Assembly (NCBI GenBank): GCA_049841275.1
Contig: JASGDN010000047.1
Span: 1 to 64,000 of the forward strand
DNA from: JASGDN01 sp049841275
Lineage (GTDB): Bacteria > Chloroflexota > Chloroflexia > Thermomicrobiales > UBA6265
DNA: 64,000 bases
Reading direction: 5' to 3'
Under the pieces are notes generated by a model. That model did no database searches and was not told the origin of the DNA. It saw only the letters and a list, made by a program, of their open reading frames with translations. The first letter of the stretch is position 1, and each line of letters starts with the position of its first letter. Below, in pieces: positions 50,760 to 59,850 of this stretch. Both the position numbers and the translations under genes were made by a program.

Positions 50760-51626
50760 ATGCCGACCTTTCCTCCCCGAACTGCCCAAGAGTATCAAGT
50801 TCACCGCGACAGCTTGCTGGCTCGTGCTGTCGAGGCGCTTCGCAGCGACCAGCGGGTTGTGGCTGCATGGCTGAGCGGTTCGTTTGGTCGGGGCGTCGAT
50901 GATGCCTGGAGTGACTTCGATCTTCATGTGGCCGTTGCAGATGTCTTCTACGACGAATTCTGGGAACAGCGGGAGCAGTTGTACGATCGCGTAGGTTCTC
51001 CGATCCTGATCCAGCCGGAGATGCCTTCCAATGCTCAACATGGCGGTCGATTCCAGCTCGTCATCTATCCAGGGCCAGTCGAGTTCGATTGGAACATCGG
51101 ACCATACAGCATCGCACGCCGGCCTCTGGAGACCAGGATGTTGTTTGCCCGCCAAGAGATTCCTCTGGATGTTCCTTCATCGCTTTCGGATGACGAGCGA
51201 CGCGAACAGGCACAGAGCACCATCATCTTCTTTTGGGCAATGGCCCCGATTGCGGTCAAGTACGCTGTTCGCCAGCAGAGCCGTCGCGCGAGTTCCCAGA
51301 TCGACTTGCTGACAGGTTCGTTTATGCACCTTTGGCGGCTGGTACAACTTGCGGACGGTCCTGATCCAATGGCTCCTGCGCAAAACAGGGCAACGGAGGA
51401 GGAACTCGACGAGGTGCTGCCGAGACTTGGGGCAGTCATCACTCCTGATGCCGCACTCGAGGTCATTCGTGGTCTATGCGCCGAAGTGCTGGCATTGCAT
51501 CCATCGCTTGGGGAGTTCGGGGTTTCGGTGCCTGTAGCGATGCCAGAAGCACTGTTTGGAATGATCGAACTGGCACGGCAGGAACTCGGTCGCGGATGGA
51601 CGCCAGCACACTCGGTGTATCGCTGA
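50760..51626 (+). CDS. Nucleotidyltransferase-fold protein
   Basis: The 288-residue protein has the polymerase-beta-like nucleotidyltransferase motif GSFGRGVDDAWSDFDLHVAV (Gly-Ser and the Asp pair SDxD). The third acidic residue may be in VEFDWNIG. Related proteins include aminoglycoside adenylyltransferases and orphan MNT-type enzymes; substrate unknown. Its GC content is visibly lower than that of the mutase gene before it and the permease after it, which hints at recent acquisition. The ribosome-binding site is weak; an upstream frame to 50664 is possible but unsupported. Confidence 0.75.
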   Translation: MPTFPPRTAQEYQVHRDSLLARAVEALRSDQRVVAAWLSGSFGRGVDDAWSDFDLHVAVADVFYDEFWEQREQLYDRVGSPILIQPEMPSNAQHGGRFQLVIYPGPVEFDWNIGPYSIARRPLETRMLFARQEIPLDVPSSLSDDERREQAQSTIIFFWAMAPIAVKYAVRQQSRRASSQIDLLTGSFMHLWRLVQLADGPDPMAPAQNRATEEELDEVLPRLGAVITPDAALEVIRGLCAEVLALHPSLGEFGVSVPVAMPEALFGMIELARQELGRGWTPAHSVYR

Positions 51627-51746
51627 AAGCTTGGTGCTGAACCACGATTGGTTGGGCAACCGACCGGATCGACGCCTCACGGGTTTCTTGCGCTGGATGA
51701 TGCTGGATCCAGGAATGCTCGTGCGGCATCGCGGTGATAAACGGGA

Positions 51747-52562
51747 CTACGTTCCGGCGCTCTGGTAGTGGCGGCTCTGGTTGGTCCAGATCCGGAGTGC
51801 GATCAGGAACAGGCCGACGCCCACCAGTGGCGCGACCCACGCCAGCACGGGCGACACCCGGAGTTCGTTCGTGCGGTCGAGGATCGCCGACGCAGGCAGG
51901 AACGCCACGAATGCCACCGGCACCACGAAGGTCAGCAGCATCGAGAGCGGACGCGGGAAGATCGTCTGCGGGTAGTTCCCGTACTGGTTGAAGACCTCGT
52001 TGACCGTCGTCCGCACGGTCATCAGGTTCAGGAAGCGGAAGGAAAGTGACGCTAGCGTGATCTGCACCGAGCCCTCCACGAGCGCACCTCCCAATACTGC
52101 GAGGATCAGGAACAACACCGCCTGGGGCGACCAGTCGACATCGACGCCCGTCGCCGCGACCGACAGTAGAGCGATGCCGCCGATCATGTCCCCGAAGCAG
52201 TTCACCCGTAGTTTTCGCGTGAAAATCTGGAGCAACGGCGGCATCGGGCGAACCAGGAAGCGGTCGTATTCGCCCGTGATCAGGATGCGGTCGAGTTCGA
52301 ACAACTGGCTGAAGCAGGCGTAGAAGACGCCGTGCGAGCAGAGACGCATGCCATAGAGGAACGTGATCTCCGACAGCGACCAGCCGCCGATCCCGTCGAA
52401 GCGGGACACGATGATCCAGACGGAGACGAAGCCGGTCAGTTGATAGAGGAAGCCGCTGATGACCGCGCTGATCGCGTTGGCGCGGTACTGGAATCCTCCC
52501 CGCAACGATGCCGAGGCCAGTGCCACCAGCGATGAGAAGGTATGTGAGAGGCGTGTGCTCAC
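51747..52562 (-). CDS. ABC-2 family transporter permease (DUF990 type)
   Basis: The 271-residue membrane protein has about six helices and the PF06182-type pattern (ANAISAVISGFLYQLTGFVS, DRILITGEYDRFLVRPMPPL, TVNEVFNQYGNYPQTIFPRP). I chose GTG at 52562, where GGGAGGGGGTC gives a strong ribosome-binding site, over an ATG at 52628. It is the second permease of an ABC exporter whose first permease (53081-53932) and ATPase (53929-54933) lie upstream on the same strand, separated by 518 bases of repeats. The substrate is unknown. Confidence 0.85.
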   Translation of the reverse strand: MSTRLSHTFSSLVALASASLRGGFQYRANAISAVISGFLYQLTGFVSVWIIVSRFDGIGGWSLSEITFLYGMRLCSHGVFYACFSQLFELDRILITGEYDRFLVRPMPPLLQIFTRKLRVNCFGDMIGGIALLSVAATGVDVDWSPQAVLFLILAVLGGALVEGSVQITLASLSFRFLNLMTVRTTVNEVFNQYGNYPQTIFPRPLSMLLTFVVPVAFVAFLPASAILDRTNELRVSPVLAWVAPLVGVGLFLIALRIWTNQSRHYQSAGT

Positions 52563-52660
52563 GACCCCCTCCCGGTTGCAGAACCATCCCTTGTGGCCAT
52601 CGCCGACGAATCGCACATGCTCCGCCACTGGGTGAACCCGTTACGATGCCGGCATTGCTC

Positions 52661-52683
52661 GTAGGGGCGATCCTTGTGATCGC
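52661..52683 (+). repeat. REP-like element (GTAGGG head), copy 3
   Basis: GTAGGGGCGATCCTTGTGAT followed by CGC, identical over 23 bases to 27979-28001. The stem GGCGATC/GATCGCC is complete here. Confidence 0.7.
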
Positions 52684-52725
52684 CCGGCGAGGCATGCGAT
52701 ACGCTCCGCCCGAACTCAACCTGCC

Positions 52726-52972
52726 CTGTCATCCTGAACGACGTGAAGAGCCTGTCCTGAGTCTGCCGAAGGAACCCCCGCGCGAAGTGCAATCGACCGA
52801 ACCACCAGGTCGATATCGGGGGTGGGCATGCTGAGCGCCCGCTCTGACCCGAAGGTGTTGCTGGCAAGACACCGCGTATGCCGACACCGTTTTCCGGCTG
52901 CGCTGGAAGTGCTTCGCACGGGGGTTCTTCGCGGAGTTTATCCTGAGCGAAGCCGAAGGGCTCAACATGACA
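52726..52972 (-). repeat. Composite intergenic repeat, copy 2
   Basis: On the minus strand it reads CATGTCATGTTGAGCCCTTC, AACCCCCGTGCGAAGCACTT, GCGCAGCCGGA and further on GATATCGACCTGGTGGTTCG, the same blocks and order as 2780-2965. Internal copies of CCTGAGCGAAGCCGAAGG occur near both ends in opposite orientation. Confidence 0.6.
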
Positions 52973-53080
52973 TGGGTGGTTGAGGACATCAGGAAGGCGT
53001 TGAATGCGGAATCCAAGGCCGCTCACGCCTCTTTGCTCACTCCTCTCTTCTCGTTGCTGACTCCTCGTTGCTCGCATGCG

Positions 53081-53932
53081 TCAACCTCCCTGGATCACGG
53101 TCTGGCGATACGCTCGCGACCAGATGAGGGCGATCAGGAAGACCAGCGCCACGGCCCATCCTGCTTGCAGCAACAGGGCCCCGGCAATCCCGCCCAATGC
53201 GGGGTTGCCGACGTAGATCGAGACCGGAATGTAGGCGATCGCCTGGAAGGGCAGCACCTGCACGATGGTCCGGAAGACATCCGGCATGAACCAGAGCGGA
53301 ATCAGCGCGCCCGTTGCGAAGTTCCCGATCAGCCGGTACATCATCTTGAAGCCCGTCATCTCCAGCGTCCAGAAGCCGACCAGCCCGATGATCATGTTCA
53401 GCTCGACCGCCACGATCCAGGCGATCGCGAGGCTGGCGAGGTACGCGATGCCTGCCTCGATCGTGGCGGGCGGTTGCAGTTCGCCGAAGATGAAGGCGAT
53501 CGGCAAGGCGACCACGAGCATCGGCAACAGGCCGATCATCTGCCCGAGCGCCCCGGCCACCAACTGGAACGGATATGGCAGCGGACGGTTCAGGTCGAAG
53601 CCGATCTGCCCTTCGCGGATGCGTTCCTCGATCTCCTGGTCGACCTCCGGCGTCAGGAAGCGTAGCTGGAGGTTCGCGATCGTCAGGTAGACGAGCATCT
53701 GCTGGATGCTGACCCCGTCTACCTCCGTGCGGTTGCCGTAGGCAGCCTTCCACAGGATCGTCAGGAGGTAGATGGTAATGCCCGTGAGGACGATCCCCAT
53801 CACCACGTTGATCCGGTACATGTACGCCCGGCGCACCGTCATCTTTGCGACCTCGAGGATCGCCTCGCGGTTGCGGCGCAGGCTGCCAAGGCGGCCCCGT
53901 GTATGGGCCTGGGCATTCATCTGGATGCTCAT
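53081..53932 (-). CDS. ABC-2 family transporter permease
   Basis: The 283-residue membrane protein has six helices (VVMGIVLTGITIYLLTILWK, GLLPMLVVALPIAFIFGELQ and others) and a cytoplasmic N-terminus of about 35 residues. It overlaps the ATPase gene by 4 bases (ATGA), so the two are coupled. It is the first permease of the exporter; the second is at 51747. Signature blocks FLTPEVDQEIEERIREGQIG and FDLNRPLPYP match the DUF990/ABC2_membrane family. Confidence 0.87.
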   Translation of the reverse strand: MSIQMNAQAHTRGRLGSLRRNREAILEVAKMTVRRAYMYRINVVMGIVLTGITIYLLTILWKAAYGNRTEVDGVSIQQMLVYLTIANLQLRFLTPEVDQEIEERIREGQIGFDLNRPLPYPFQLVAGALGQMIGLLPMLVVALPIAFIFGELQPPATIEAGIAYLASLAIAWIVAVELNMIIGLVGFWTLEMTGFKMMYRLIGNFATGALIPLWFMPDVFRTIVQVLPFQAIAYIPVSIYVGNPALGGIAGALLLQAGWAVALVFLIALIWSRAYRQTVIQGG

Positions 53933-54933
53933 GCGTGGACCTCGCCCTGCTCGACGATCTTGCGGACGACGCCCTCAAGGTCCGGTTCGATGATGGAGAT
54001 GTCGGAGACGGCACGCTGCCCGATCACGGCGGTGATGATGTCGGTGACGGCGATGCGCTCCGGATCGAAGCGGAGCAGCAGGCGCGTCCCGGTCTGCTCG
54101 TCGATCTCGACGCCATCGAGGTGCAGCACGACCGGTGGCGCCGGGTCGTCTCCCGGCGCCAGCGTGATATCCAGCACGCGCCAGGGCGCATAGCGGCGTT
54201 TCAGTTCGCTCACCGAGCCGTCGTAGAGCACCGTTCCCTTGTGGATGAAGACGATGCGTTTGCAGAGGCGTTCGACATCGGCGAGGTCGTGCGTCGTAAG
54301 GATGATCGTCGTGCCCAGTTCGCGGTTGATCTCCTCCACGAACTGCCGCGTGCGCTCCTTGGCGACGACATCGAGGCCGACGGTCGGCTCGTCAAGATAG
54401 AGGATGCGCGGTTCGTAGAGCATTGCCGCCGCCAGGTCGCCACGCATGCGCTGGCCAAGGCTGAGCTGCCGCACCGGCGTCTGCAGGAAACCTCCGATGC
54501 CGAGTTGCTCCACCAGCCGGTCGAGGTTCTTCCGGAAGCGGTCCGGCTCGACGCGGTAAAGCTTGCCGATCAGCTTCAGTGAGTCCATTAGCGGCAGGTC
54601 CCACCAGAGCTGCGTGCGCTGCCCGAAGACGACGCCGATGTTGAGGGCGTTCTCCTCGCGGTCGCGCCATGGCACCCGGCCATCGACCAGGACTTCGCCG
54701 CCGGAGGGGACGAGGATGCCGGAGAGCATCTTGATCGTGGTGCTCTTGCCAGCGCCGTTCGAGCCGAGATAGCCGACAAGTTCCCCTTCGGCGATGGCGA
54801 AGGAGATGTCATTCACCGCACGGGTGGTGACGAATTGCCGGGTCAGGAGTGAGCGGAGACCGCCGAACGGGCCGTCGATGCGCCGGGGGCGCTGGAACTC
54901 CTTGACGAGATGGTCGACCTGGATGATTGGCAC
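53929..54933 (-). CDS. ABC exporter ATP-binding protein
   Basis: The 334-residue ATPase has Walker A GSNGAGKSTTIKMLSG, signature LSLGQRMRGDLAAAML, Walker B ILYLDEPTVGLD and the switch His in LTTHDLADVERL. The extended N-terminus (EFQRPRRIDGPFGGLRSLLT) is typical of ATPases that pair with DUF990 permeases, related to daunorubicin-type exporters. A C-terminal domain of about 80 residues follows. It drives the two permeases encoded downstream. Confidence 0.93.
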   Translation of the reverse strand: MPIIQVDHLVKEFQRPRRIDGPFGGLRSLLTRQFVTTRAVNDISFAIAEGELVGYLGSNGAGKSTTIKMLSGILVPSGGEVLVDGRVPWRDREENALNIGVVFGQRTQLWWDLPLMDSLKLIGKLYRVEPDRFRKNLDRLVEQLGIGGFLQTPVRQLSLGQRMRGDLAAAMLYEPRILYLDEPTVGLDVVAKERTRQFVEEINRELGTTIILTTHDLADVERLCKRIVFIHKGTVLYDGSVSELKRRYAPWRVLDITLAPGDDPAPPVVLHLDGVEIDEQTGTRLLLRFDPERIAVTDIITAVIGQRAVSDISIIEPDLEGVVRKIVEQGEVHA

Positions 54934-55060
54934 GAGGCGTCCCGAGGCTGAAGGCTGAATCCGGGCGCGCGGGCCGCGGAAGCGCCCGGCAAAGCCAGCG
55001 ACATATACCCGCGTGGTTCGCCCGTGTCAATGGCCACGCAGGTGGCGACTCGGGCACGCG

Positions 55061-55091
55061 AACGCGGGCGGACATGCCGTCCGCCCGCGTT
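55061..55091. terminator. Terminator after sodC
   Basis: AACGCGGGCGGAC (55061-55073) pairs perfectly with GTCCGCCCGCGTT (55079-55091) across a 5-base loop, 18 bases beyond the sodC stop. Confidence 0.75.
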
Positions 55092-55108
55092 CGAGATGGT
55101 GCGGGAAT

Positions 55109-55816
55109 CTATCCGACCGGGGTGGCCTCCGGAGAGGTCACCGGTGTCGCCGACTGCACGGCGCCCGGTTCCGGGTGGAAGATGACGCCGCAGGCTACCC
55201 GCCCGCCGCTCTCGCCGGAGGGATCGGTGTGCAGGTCGTCGGCGTGCTCGTGGATCATCAGGGACGATCCATCGGCATCCGCCAGCGAGTTCTTGTCGCC
55301 GGGATACAGCGAGATGCGCGTCGATGTCGTCTGGAACAGGAACGAGCCGTTGTCCTTCACGGTCATGTTGCCGAGGTCGCCGGCGTGGCTGTTCGGATCG
55401 TCCGGTGCACCGTGGACGCCGTTTTCAGGGTTGAAGTGGCCGCCCGCCGAATCGAAGGGCGGGTCGGCTGTCGGATCGCAAACGCCGGCCTCGTGGATAT
55501 GGATGCCATGCTCGCCGGGCGTCAGGCCGCTGTTTTCGGCCGTCGTCACGGTGATCAGGACCTCGGCTCCGGGTGCCTCCTGCGTGAGGCGCGCGACGCC
55601 AACCACCTGGTTGTCCGTGCCGATCAGGGTCAGGGTGACCTGCACCGGCTCGACGACGGTGGGGGTCGCTTCCGCCGCCGGAGACGAAGCGGGCGTGGCA
55701 TCCTGGGCGAGCGTGGCGGAAGCGCTGCCGAACCCGAATGTGAGCGCGGTGACAAGCGCGCCGCCGACAGCGATCCGGCGGAGTGGATGCGGATGAAGTC
55801 CGGGATACGAGGACAT
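55109..55816 (-). CDS. sodC: Exported Cu/Zn superoxide dismutase
   Basis: The 235-residue protein removes superoxide outside the cell membrane. A signal region (RRIAVGGALVTALTFGFGSA, then TLAQD) and a short Ala/Ser/Pro/Thr linker precede the beta-barrel. Metal ligands are visible in GIHIHEAGVCD, SAGGHFNPENGVHG, HAGDLGN and MIHEHADDLHTDPSG; the disulfide Cys are in GVCDP and GRVACGVIF. GGGAGG lies before the ATG at 55816. A Pro/Thr-rich tail (SATPVTSPEATPVG) ends the protein. It is last in the leftward run from prfA. Confidence 0.93.
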   Translation of the reverse strand: MSSYPGLHPHPLRRIAVGGALVTALTFGFGSASATLAQDATPASSPAAEATPTVVEPVQVTLTLIGTDNQVVGVARLTQEAPGAEVLITVTTAENSGLTPGEHGIHIHEAGVCDPTADPPFDSAGGHFNPENGVHGAPDDPNSHAGDLGNMTVKDNGSFLFQTTSTRISLYPGDKNSLADADGSSLMIHEHADDLHTDPSGESGGRVACGVIFHPEPGAVQSATPVTSPEATPVG

Positions 55817-55963
55817 GGAACCTCCCGATCGATACTGCGCGATGCTCGGACACGCGCGCCACAGATGGACCATCCGGCTCCTGCCGGCGGCCAGGACATG
55901 GGCGACCTGCTCCCGTGTCCCGTGGCTGAAGGGTTAGCATATGCCATGCCACCCCGGAAGTTA

Positions 55964-56854
55964 TCAGCTGTCGGGTGCCCCGGCGTCGCGTTCCATTACG
56001 ACGTGGCGTGGCAAACCGGCCAGATCCCGGATCGTCCGGACGTGCGCGCCGGGAAATGCTGCGCGCAGGCATGCCTCGACGGCGTCGGTCTGGGAGGGAT
56101 CGAGCTCGAACCCTGCCGCTCCGGTCGAAGTCAGCACGCGTGGCAGGTCGGCGATCAGTGCGCGGACGAGATCGAGTCCGTCCGCGCCACCGTCGAGCGC
56201 CATGCGCGGCTCGGCGGCGAGATCGGGGTTCTCGGCAATTTGCGCTGGCGTCAGGTAGGGGAGGTTTGCCAGGATGAGGTCGATCTCGCCGGTCGTCGCG
56301 TTCAGGAGCGACTGCTGCACCGCCACGATGCGATCGACGATCCCGTCGCCGGCATGGATCTGCCGGTTTCGGAGCATCACGGCCAAGGCTTCCGCTGAGG
56401 CGTCGGAGGCGACGACCACGCTCTTCGAGGATGGCGAGATAGCGGCGGCGAGGCTGATCGCGATCGCGCCCGATCCGGTGCCGACGTCGACGATCGCGGC
56501 GTCCGGATGGCGGCTGAGCCATTCCATCGCCCACTCGACCAGGAGTTCGGTCTCCGGGCGCGGCACGAGGACACTCGCGTTGACGGCAAATGGCATGCCC
56601 ATGAACTCCCGCATACCGACGAGGTAGGCGACCGGCTCACCCGCGATGCGGCGTGCGATCAGGGCATCGTACGGGGCGCGGATCTCGTCCGGGATGGGGT
56701 CGGGGAGGCGCATGAAGAGACCGGTGCGGTCCGTGTTCAGGATGGAGCGCAACAGCACCTCGGCATCGAGCCGCGCCGTGTCGATACCCGCGTCTGTGAG
56801 CGTGGAGGTGGCCACCCTCAGCAGGTCGTGCAGCGTGGCATGATGTGCGGTCAT
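55964..56854 (-). CDS. prmC: Peptide chain release factor glutamine methyltransferase
   Basis: The 296-residue SAM-dependent enzyme methylates the Gln of the GGQ motif in release factors. The N-terminal helical domain and GEPVAYLVGMREFMGMPFAV, VLVPRPETELLVEW, IVDVGTGSGAIAISLA (SAM motif I) are present. The catalytic motif usually NPPY is NLPY here (ILANLPYLTPAQIAENPDL), a variant I have seen in related lineages, so activity is likely. It overlaps the phosphoesterase gene by 4 bases. Its substrate gene prfA lies 1.4 kb upstream on the same strand. Confidence 0.92.
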   Translation of the reverse strand: MTAHHATLHDLLRVATSTLTDAGIDTARLDAEVLLRSILNTDRTGLFMRLPDPIPDEIRAPYDALIARRIAGEPVAYLVGMREFMGMPFAVNASVLVPRPETELLVEWAMEWLSRHPDAAIVDVGTGSGAIAISLAAAISPSSKSVVVASDASAEALAVMLRNRQIHAGDGIVDRIVAVQQSLLNATTGEIDLILANLPYLTPAQIAENPDLAAEPRMALDGGADGLDLVRALIADLPRVLTSTGAAGFELDPSQTDAVEACLRAAFPGAHVRTIRDLAGLPRHVVMERDAGAPDS

Positions 56855-57582
56855 TCCGATACCGTCGTTGGCATCGCGAGCCGATACAGGCCGGTCGTTA
56901 GCTCCCATGCGTATTCGGCGTAGCCGGGCATACCCGATTCCCGGGCGCGCTGGAGTTCGGCGTCGATGTCGTAGGGCACGCGAACGATCGAGAGGCCCAG
57001 CGATGCTCCGCCGGACTCGAGGATTGCATAGGCGGCCATCGTCAGGTCGAGCGGATTGCCGACGCTGCCGGCGTTGAACAGGATCTTGTTGTGAAACGTC
57101 CGGATGTAGGTCGTGTGGATATCACCACAACCGACGACATCCGGGATGAAATCCGGGTCGGTGTGCTCGGTCGTCTCGAACATCGCCAGCTTCGCGTCAT
57201 CGTCGCCCCGCTGGGGGACACGATGGGAGAGGCCCTGCGGCGATGTATGGAGCAGCCGGATGCCTTTGCCGCCGAAGGTGAAGTCGTAGGAAAACGGCAA
57301 GGCGCCGAGCCAGGCACGGCGCTCCGGACCAAGCTGCTCCTGCACCGGCGTGGCCCAGGGTGAGGCGACGCCCCGCGCAAGGTCTTCGTCCCAGTTTCCT
57401 CGGACGTTGACCTCGCAGATTTTCCGGCAGAGGTCGATGGCCTGATCGCCGTCGGGACCTTTCCCGGCGAGGTCGCCAAGGTTCATGATCCTCGTGATGC
57501 CCCGCTCTTCGATGTCGGCGAGAACCGCGCGGAGGGCGGTCATGTTGCCGTGGATGTCGGAGATGATGGCGATACGTTCCAA
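56851..57582 (-). CDS. Calcineurin-like metallophosphoesterase
   Basis: The 243-residue protein has the phosphoesterase motifs IISDIHGNMTALRAVL (DxH), MNLGDLAGKGPD (GD), VRGNWDEDLA (GNxD), LLHTSPQG and GCGDIHTTYIRTFHN (GDxH). It resembles the YfcE/diadenosine-tetraphosphatase-like group; substrate unknown. It sits between the vapBC pair (10 bases) and prmC (4-base overlap). Confidence 0.9.
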   Translation of the reverse strand: MERIAIISDIHGNMTALRAVLADIEERGITRIMNLGDLAGKGPDGDQAIDLCRKICEVNVRGNWDEDLARGVASPWATPVQEQLGPERRAWLGALPFSYDFTFGGKGIRLLHTSPQGLSHRVPQRGDDDAKLAMFETTEHTDPDFIPDVVGCGDIHTTYIRTFHNKILFNAGSVGNPLDLTMAAYAILESGGASLGLSIVRVPYDIDAELQRARESGMPGYAEYAWELTTGLYRLAMPTTVSE

Positions 57583-57591
57583 ACAGGGCCC

Positions 57592-57989
57592 TTATCGTGG
57601 GATGGCGGATGGTACATCGGTGTGGATGAAGTCGTTGCCGACGAAGAGCAGCGGGTCCCCGGATTGCTTCGCGAGGGCGTAGGCGAAGCAGTCCCCAAAG
57701 TTGAGTTGCGCCGGGTGCCCGCTTCCTTTGCCGTAGCAATCCCACGCGTCGCGCGCAATCTCGACCTGTTCGAGCGTGACGGGCTCGATCACCATTGCGA
57801 CCATGGACATGAACTGCGCGAATAGTTCATGTGTCCTCTTGGTACCCTTTCGATCAATCACCATCCAGATTTCCAGAAGGTTTGCCGTGGATATGCGATT
57901 CGTGTCATCGTGATTCAGCGCGGCAAGAATCGATGGCCAGTAGGCTCTTCGAGCGCTATCGCGACCACCGCTGAAGAATCGATGATCAT
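57592..57989 (-). pseudogene. Frameshifted VapC-type PIN-domain toxin
   Basis: Reading leftward from ATG at 57989 the protein begins MIIDSSAVVAIALEEPTGHR, with the first PIN-domain acidic residue (Asp4), but then meets a stop. The rest of a normal VapC (AALNHDDTNRISTANLLEIW, HPAQLNFGDCFAYALAKQSG, LLFVGNDF) continues in another frame. Adding one base between 57924 and 57925 restores GHRFLAALNHDD exactly, so a single-base deletion explains the break. VapC toxins are Mg-dependent RNases; the remaining residues (Glu, Asp of NFGDC, Asp of GND) are intact. The start overlaps the antitoxin stop by 4 bases (ATGA), the usual TA arrangement. It could be a true null allele or a single-base sequence error. 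Confidence 0.85.
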
Positions 57990-58258
57990 GCTGGCAAGCC
58001 GTCGTCACCATACAGATCCTCGATTGTGAAATTTACCTCGTCTCGCAGACTCTCTCGAATCTGGGAGGCAAGTCGCTTCAGCTCATCCATCACTTCGGCG
58101 CGTTCTTCCGGCGTCTTCGCGGTAGCCAGTGTCAGCGGTTCGCGATCAGGTGTGGCGGACGGAACGGGTTCGACGACCACGGTCACGACCTGTCCCGGAA
58201 CGGCATCCGGCACCTGGAGCGTGCCATCGGGGCCAACAATCAGTCGATAGGTGTGCAT
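57986..58258 (-). CDS. VapB-like antitoxin
   Basis: The 90-residue protein starts with a strand pattern like an AbrB-type DNA-binding fold (LIVGPDGTLQVPDAVPGQVV) and ends with an acidic helical tail (ERAEVMDELKRLASQIRESL and DEVNFTIEDLYGDD) that would bind the toxin. It precedes the frameshifted vapC with a 4-base overlap. If the toxin is truly dead the antitoxin is an orphan, perhaps still repressing its own promoter. It lies between prfA and prmC, interrupting that conserved pair. Confidence 0.75.
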   Translation of the reverse strand: MHTYRLIVGPDGTLQVPDAVPGQVVTVVVEPVPSATPDREPLTLATAKTPEERAEVMDELKRLASQIRESLRDEVNFTIEDLYGDDGLPA

Positions 58259-58299
58259 CGGTGCTCCTTGCTTTCAGGTCCATTGCGGCAGGTGACCGG

Positions 58300-59415
<1,116 letters not shown>

Positions 59416-59850
59416 AGGGTGCTCTCCGGTGTCGTCGCTCGCCGGGAGCAGCCAGCACGAGAGCGCAGCAAGCGAGGACGATGTGATTGTTGTGGGATGT
59501 CGGGATGCGAACGACAACGGAAAACACGGCCGCTCAATCGCCGCGACCGAACGTTTCCCTGTCTCCCTAGTATATACGGATGCCCGAAGGCCGGAGATGC
59601 ATGGCAGATACGCGACCTTACGGGACAATCGCCAGAACGCCGGTCTCTTCACGGAAGCCGGCTCGCGGTGTTCTCCCTCGCCTGGCTTGCACCATTCCGG
59701 ATGGCGGGACCGATGCGTTGCGTGCGTGGCGTGAATTCAGTGTTCATCACTAAAGAGACATTGCGTCTTTTGTGATGATCGTGATAGAGTGGCGGCATCG
59801 CAATCAGGTCAACGCTTGCCGATGCAGCATGATGCATCCGAGGGATGTGC
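59416..59850. other. Divergent control region between prfA and the LacI-type gene
   Basis: No gene is seen. The left part is ordinary GC-rich sequence. The right part (about 59740-59800) is unusually AT-rich and contains the palindrome at 59745. TTGCGT (59761-59766) and GATAGA (59783-59788), 16 bases apart, may be the promoter of the regulator. Confidence 0.5.
59745..59777. promoter_or_regulatory. Candidate LacI-family operator
   Basis: CATCACTAAAGA (59745-59756) and TCTTTTGTGATG (59766-59777) match as reverse complements at 11 of 12 positions, around a 9-base spacer. It lies about 75 bases before the LacI-type start and overlaps the probable promoter, so autoregulation is likely. LacI sites often have a tighter, CG-centred form, so this could instead bind another regulator. 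Confidence 0.5.

Larger units (their letters stand above)
52563..53080. other. Repeat-filled gap inside the ABC-2 exporter operon
   Basis: No gene is seen in these 518 bases. They hold a REP-like element at 52661 and the second copy of the composite repeat at 52726-52972. In related exporters the two permease genes are normally adjacent, so the gap looks like an insertion of repeat DNA. Confidence 0.6.
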
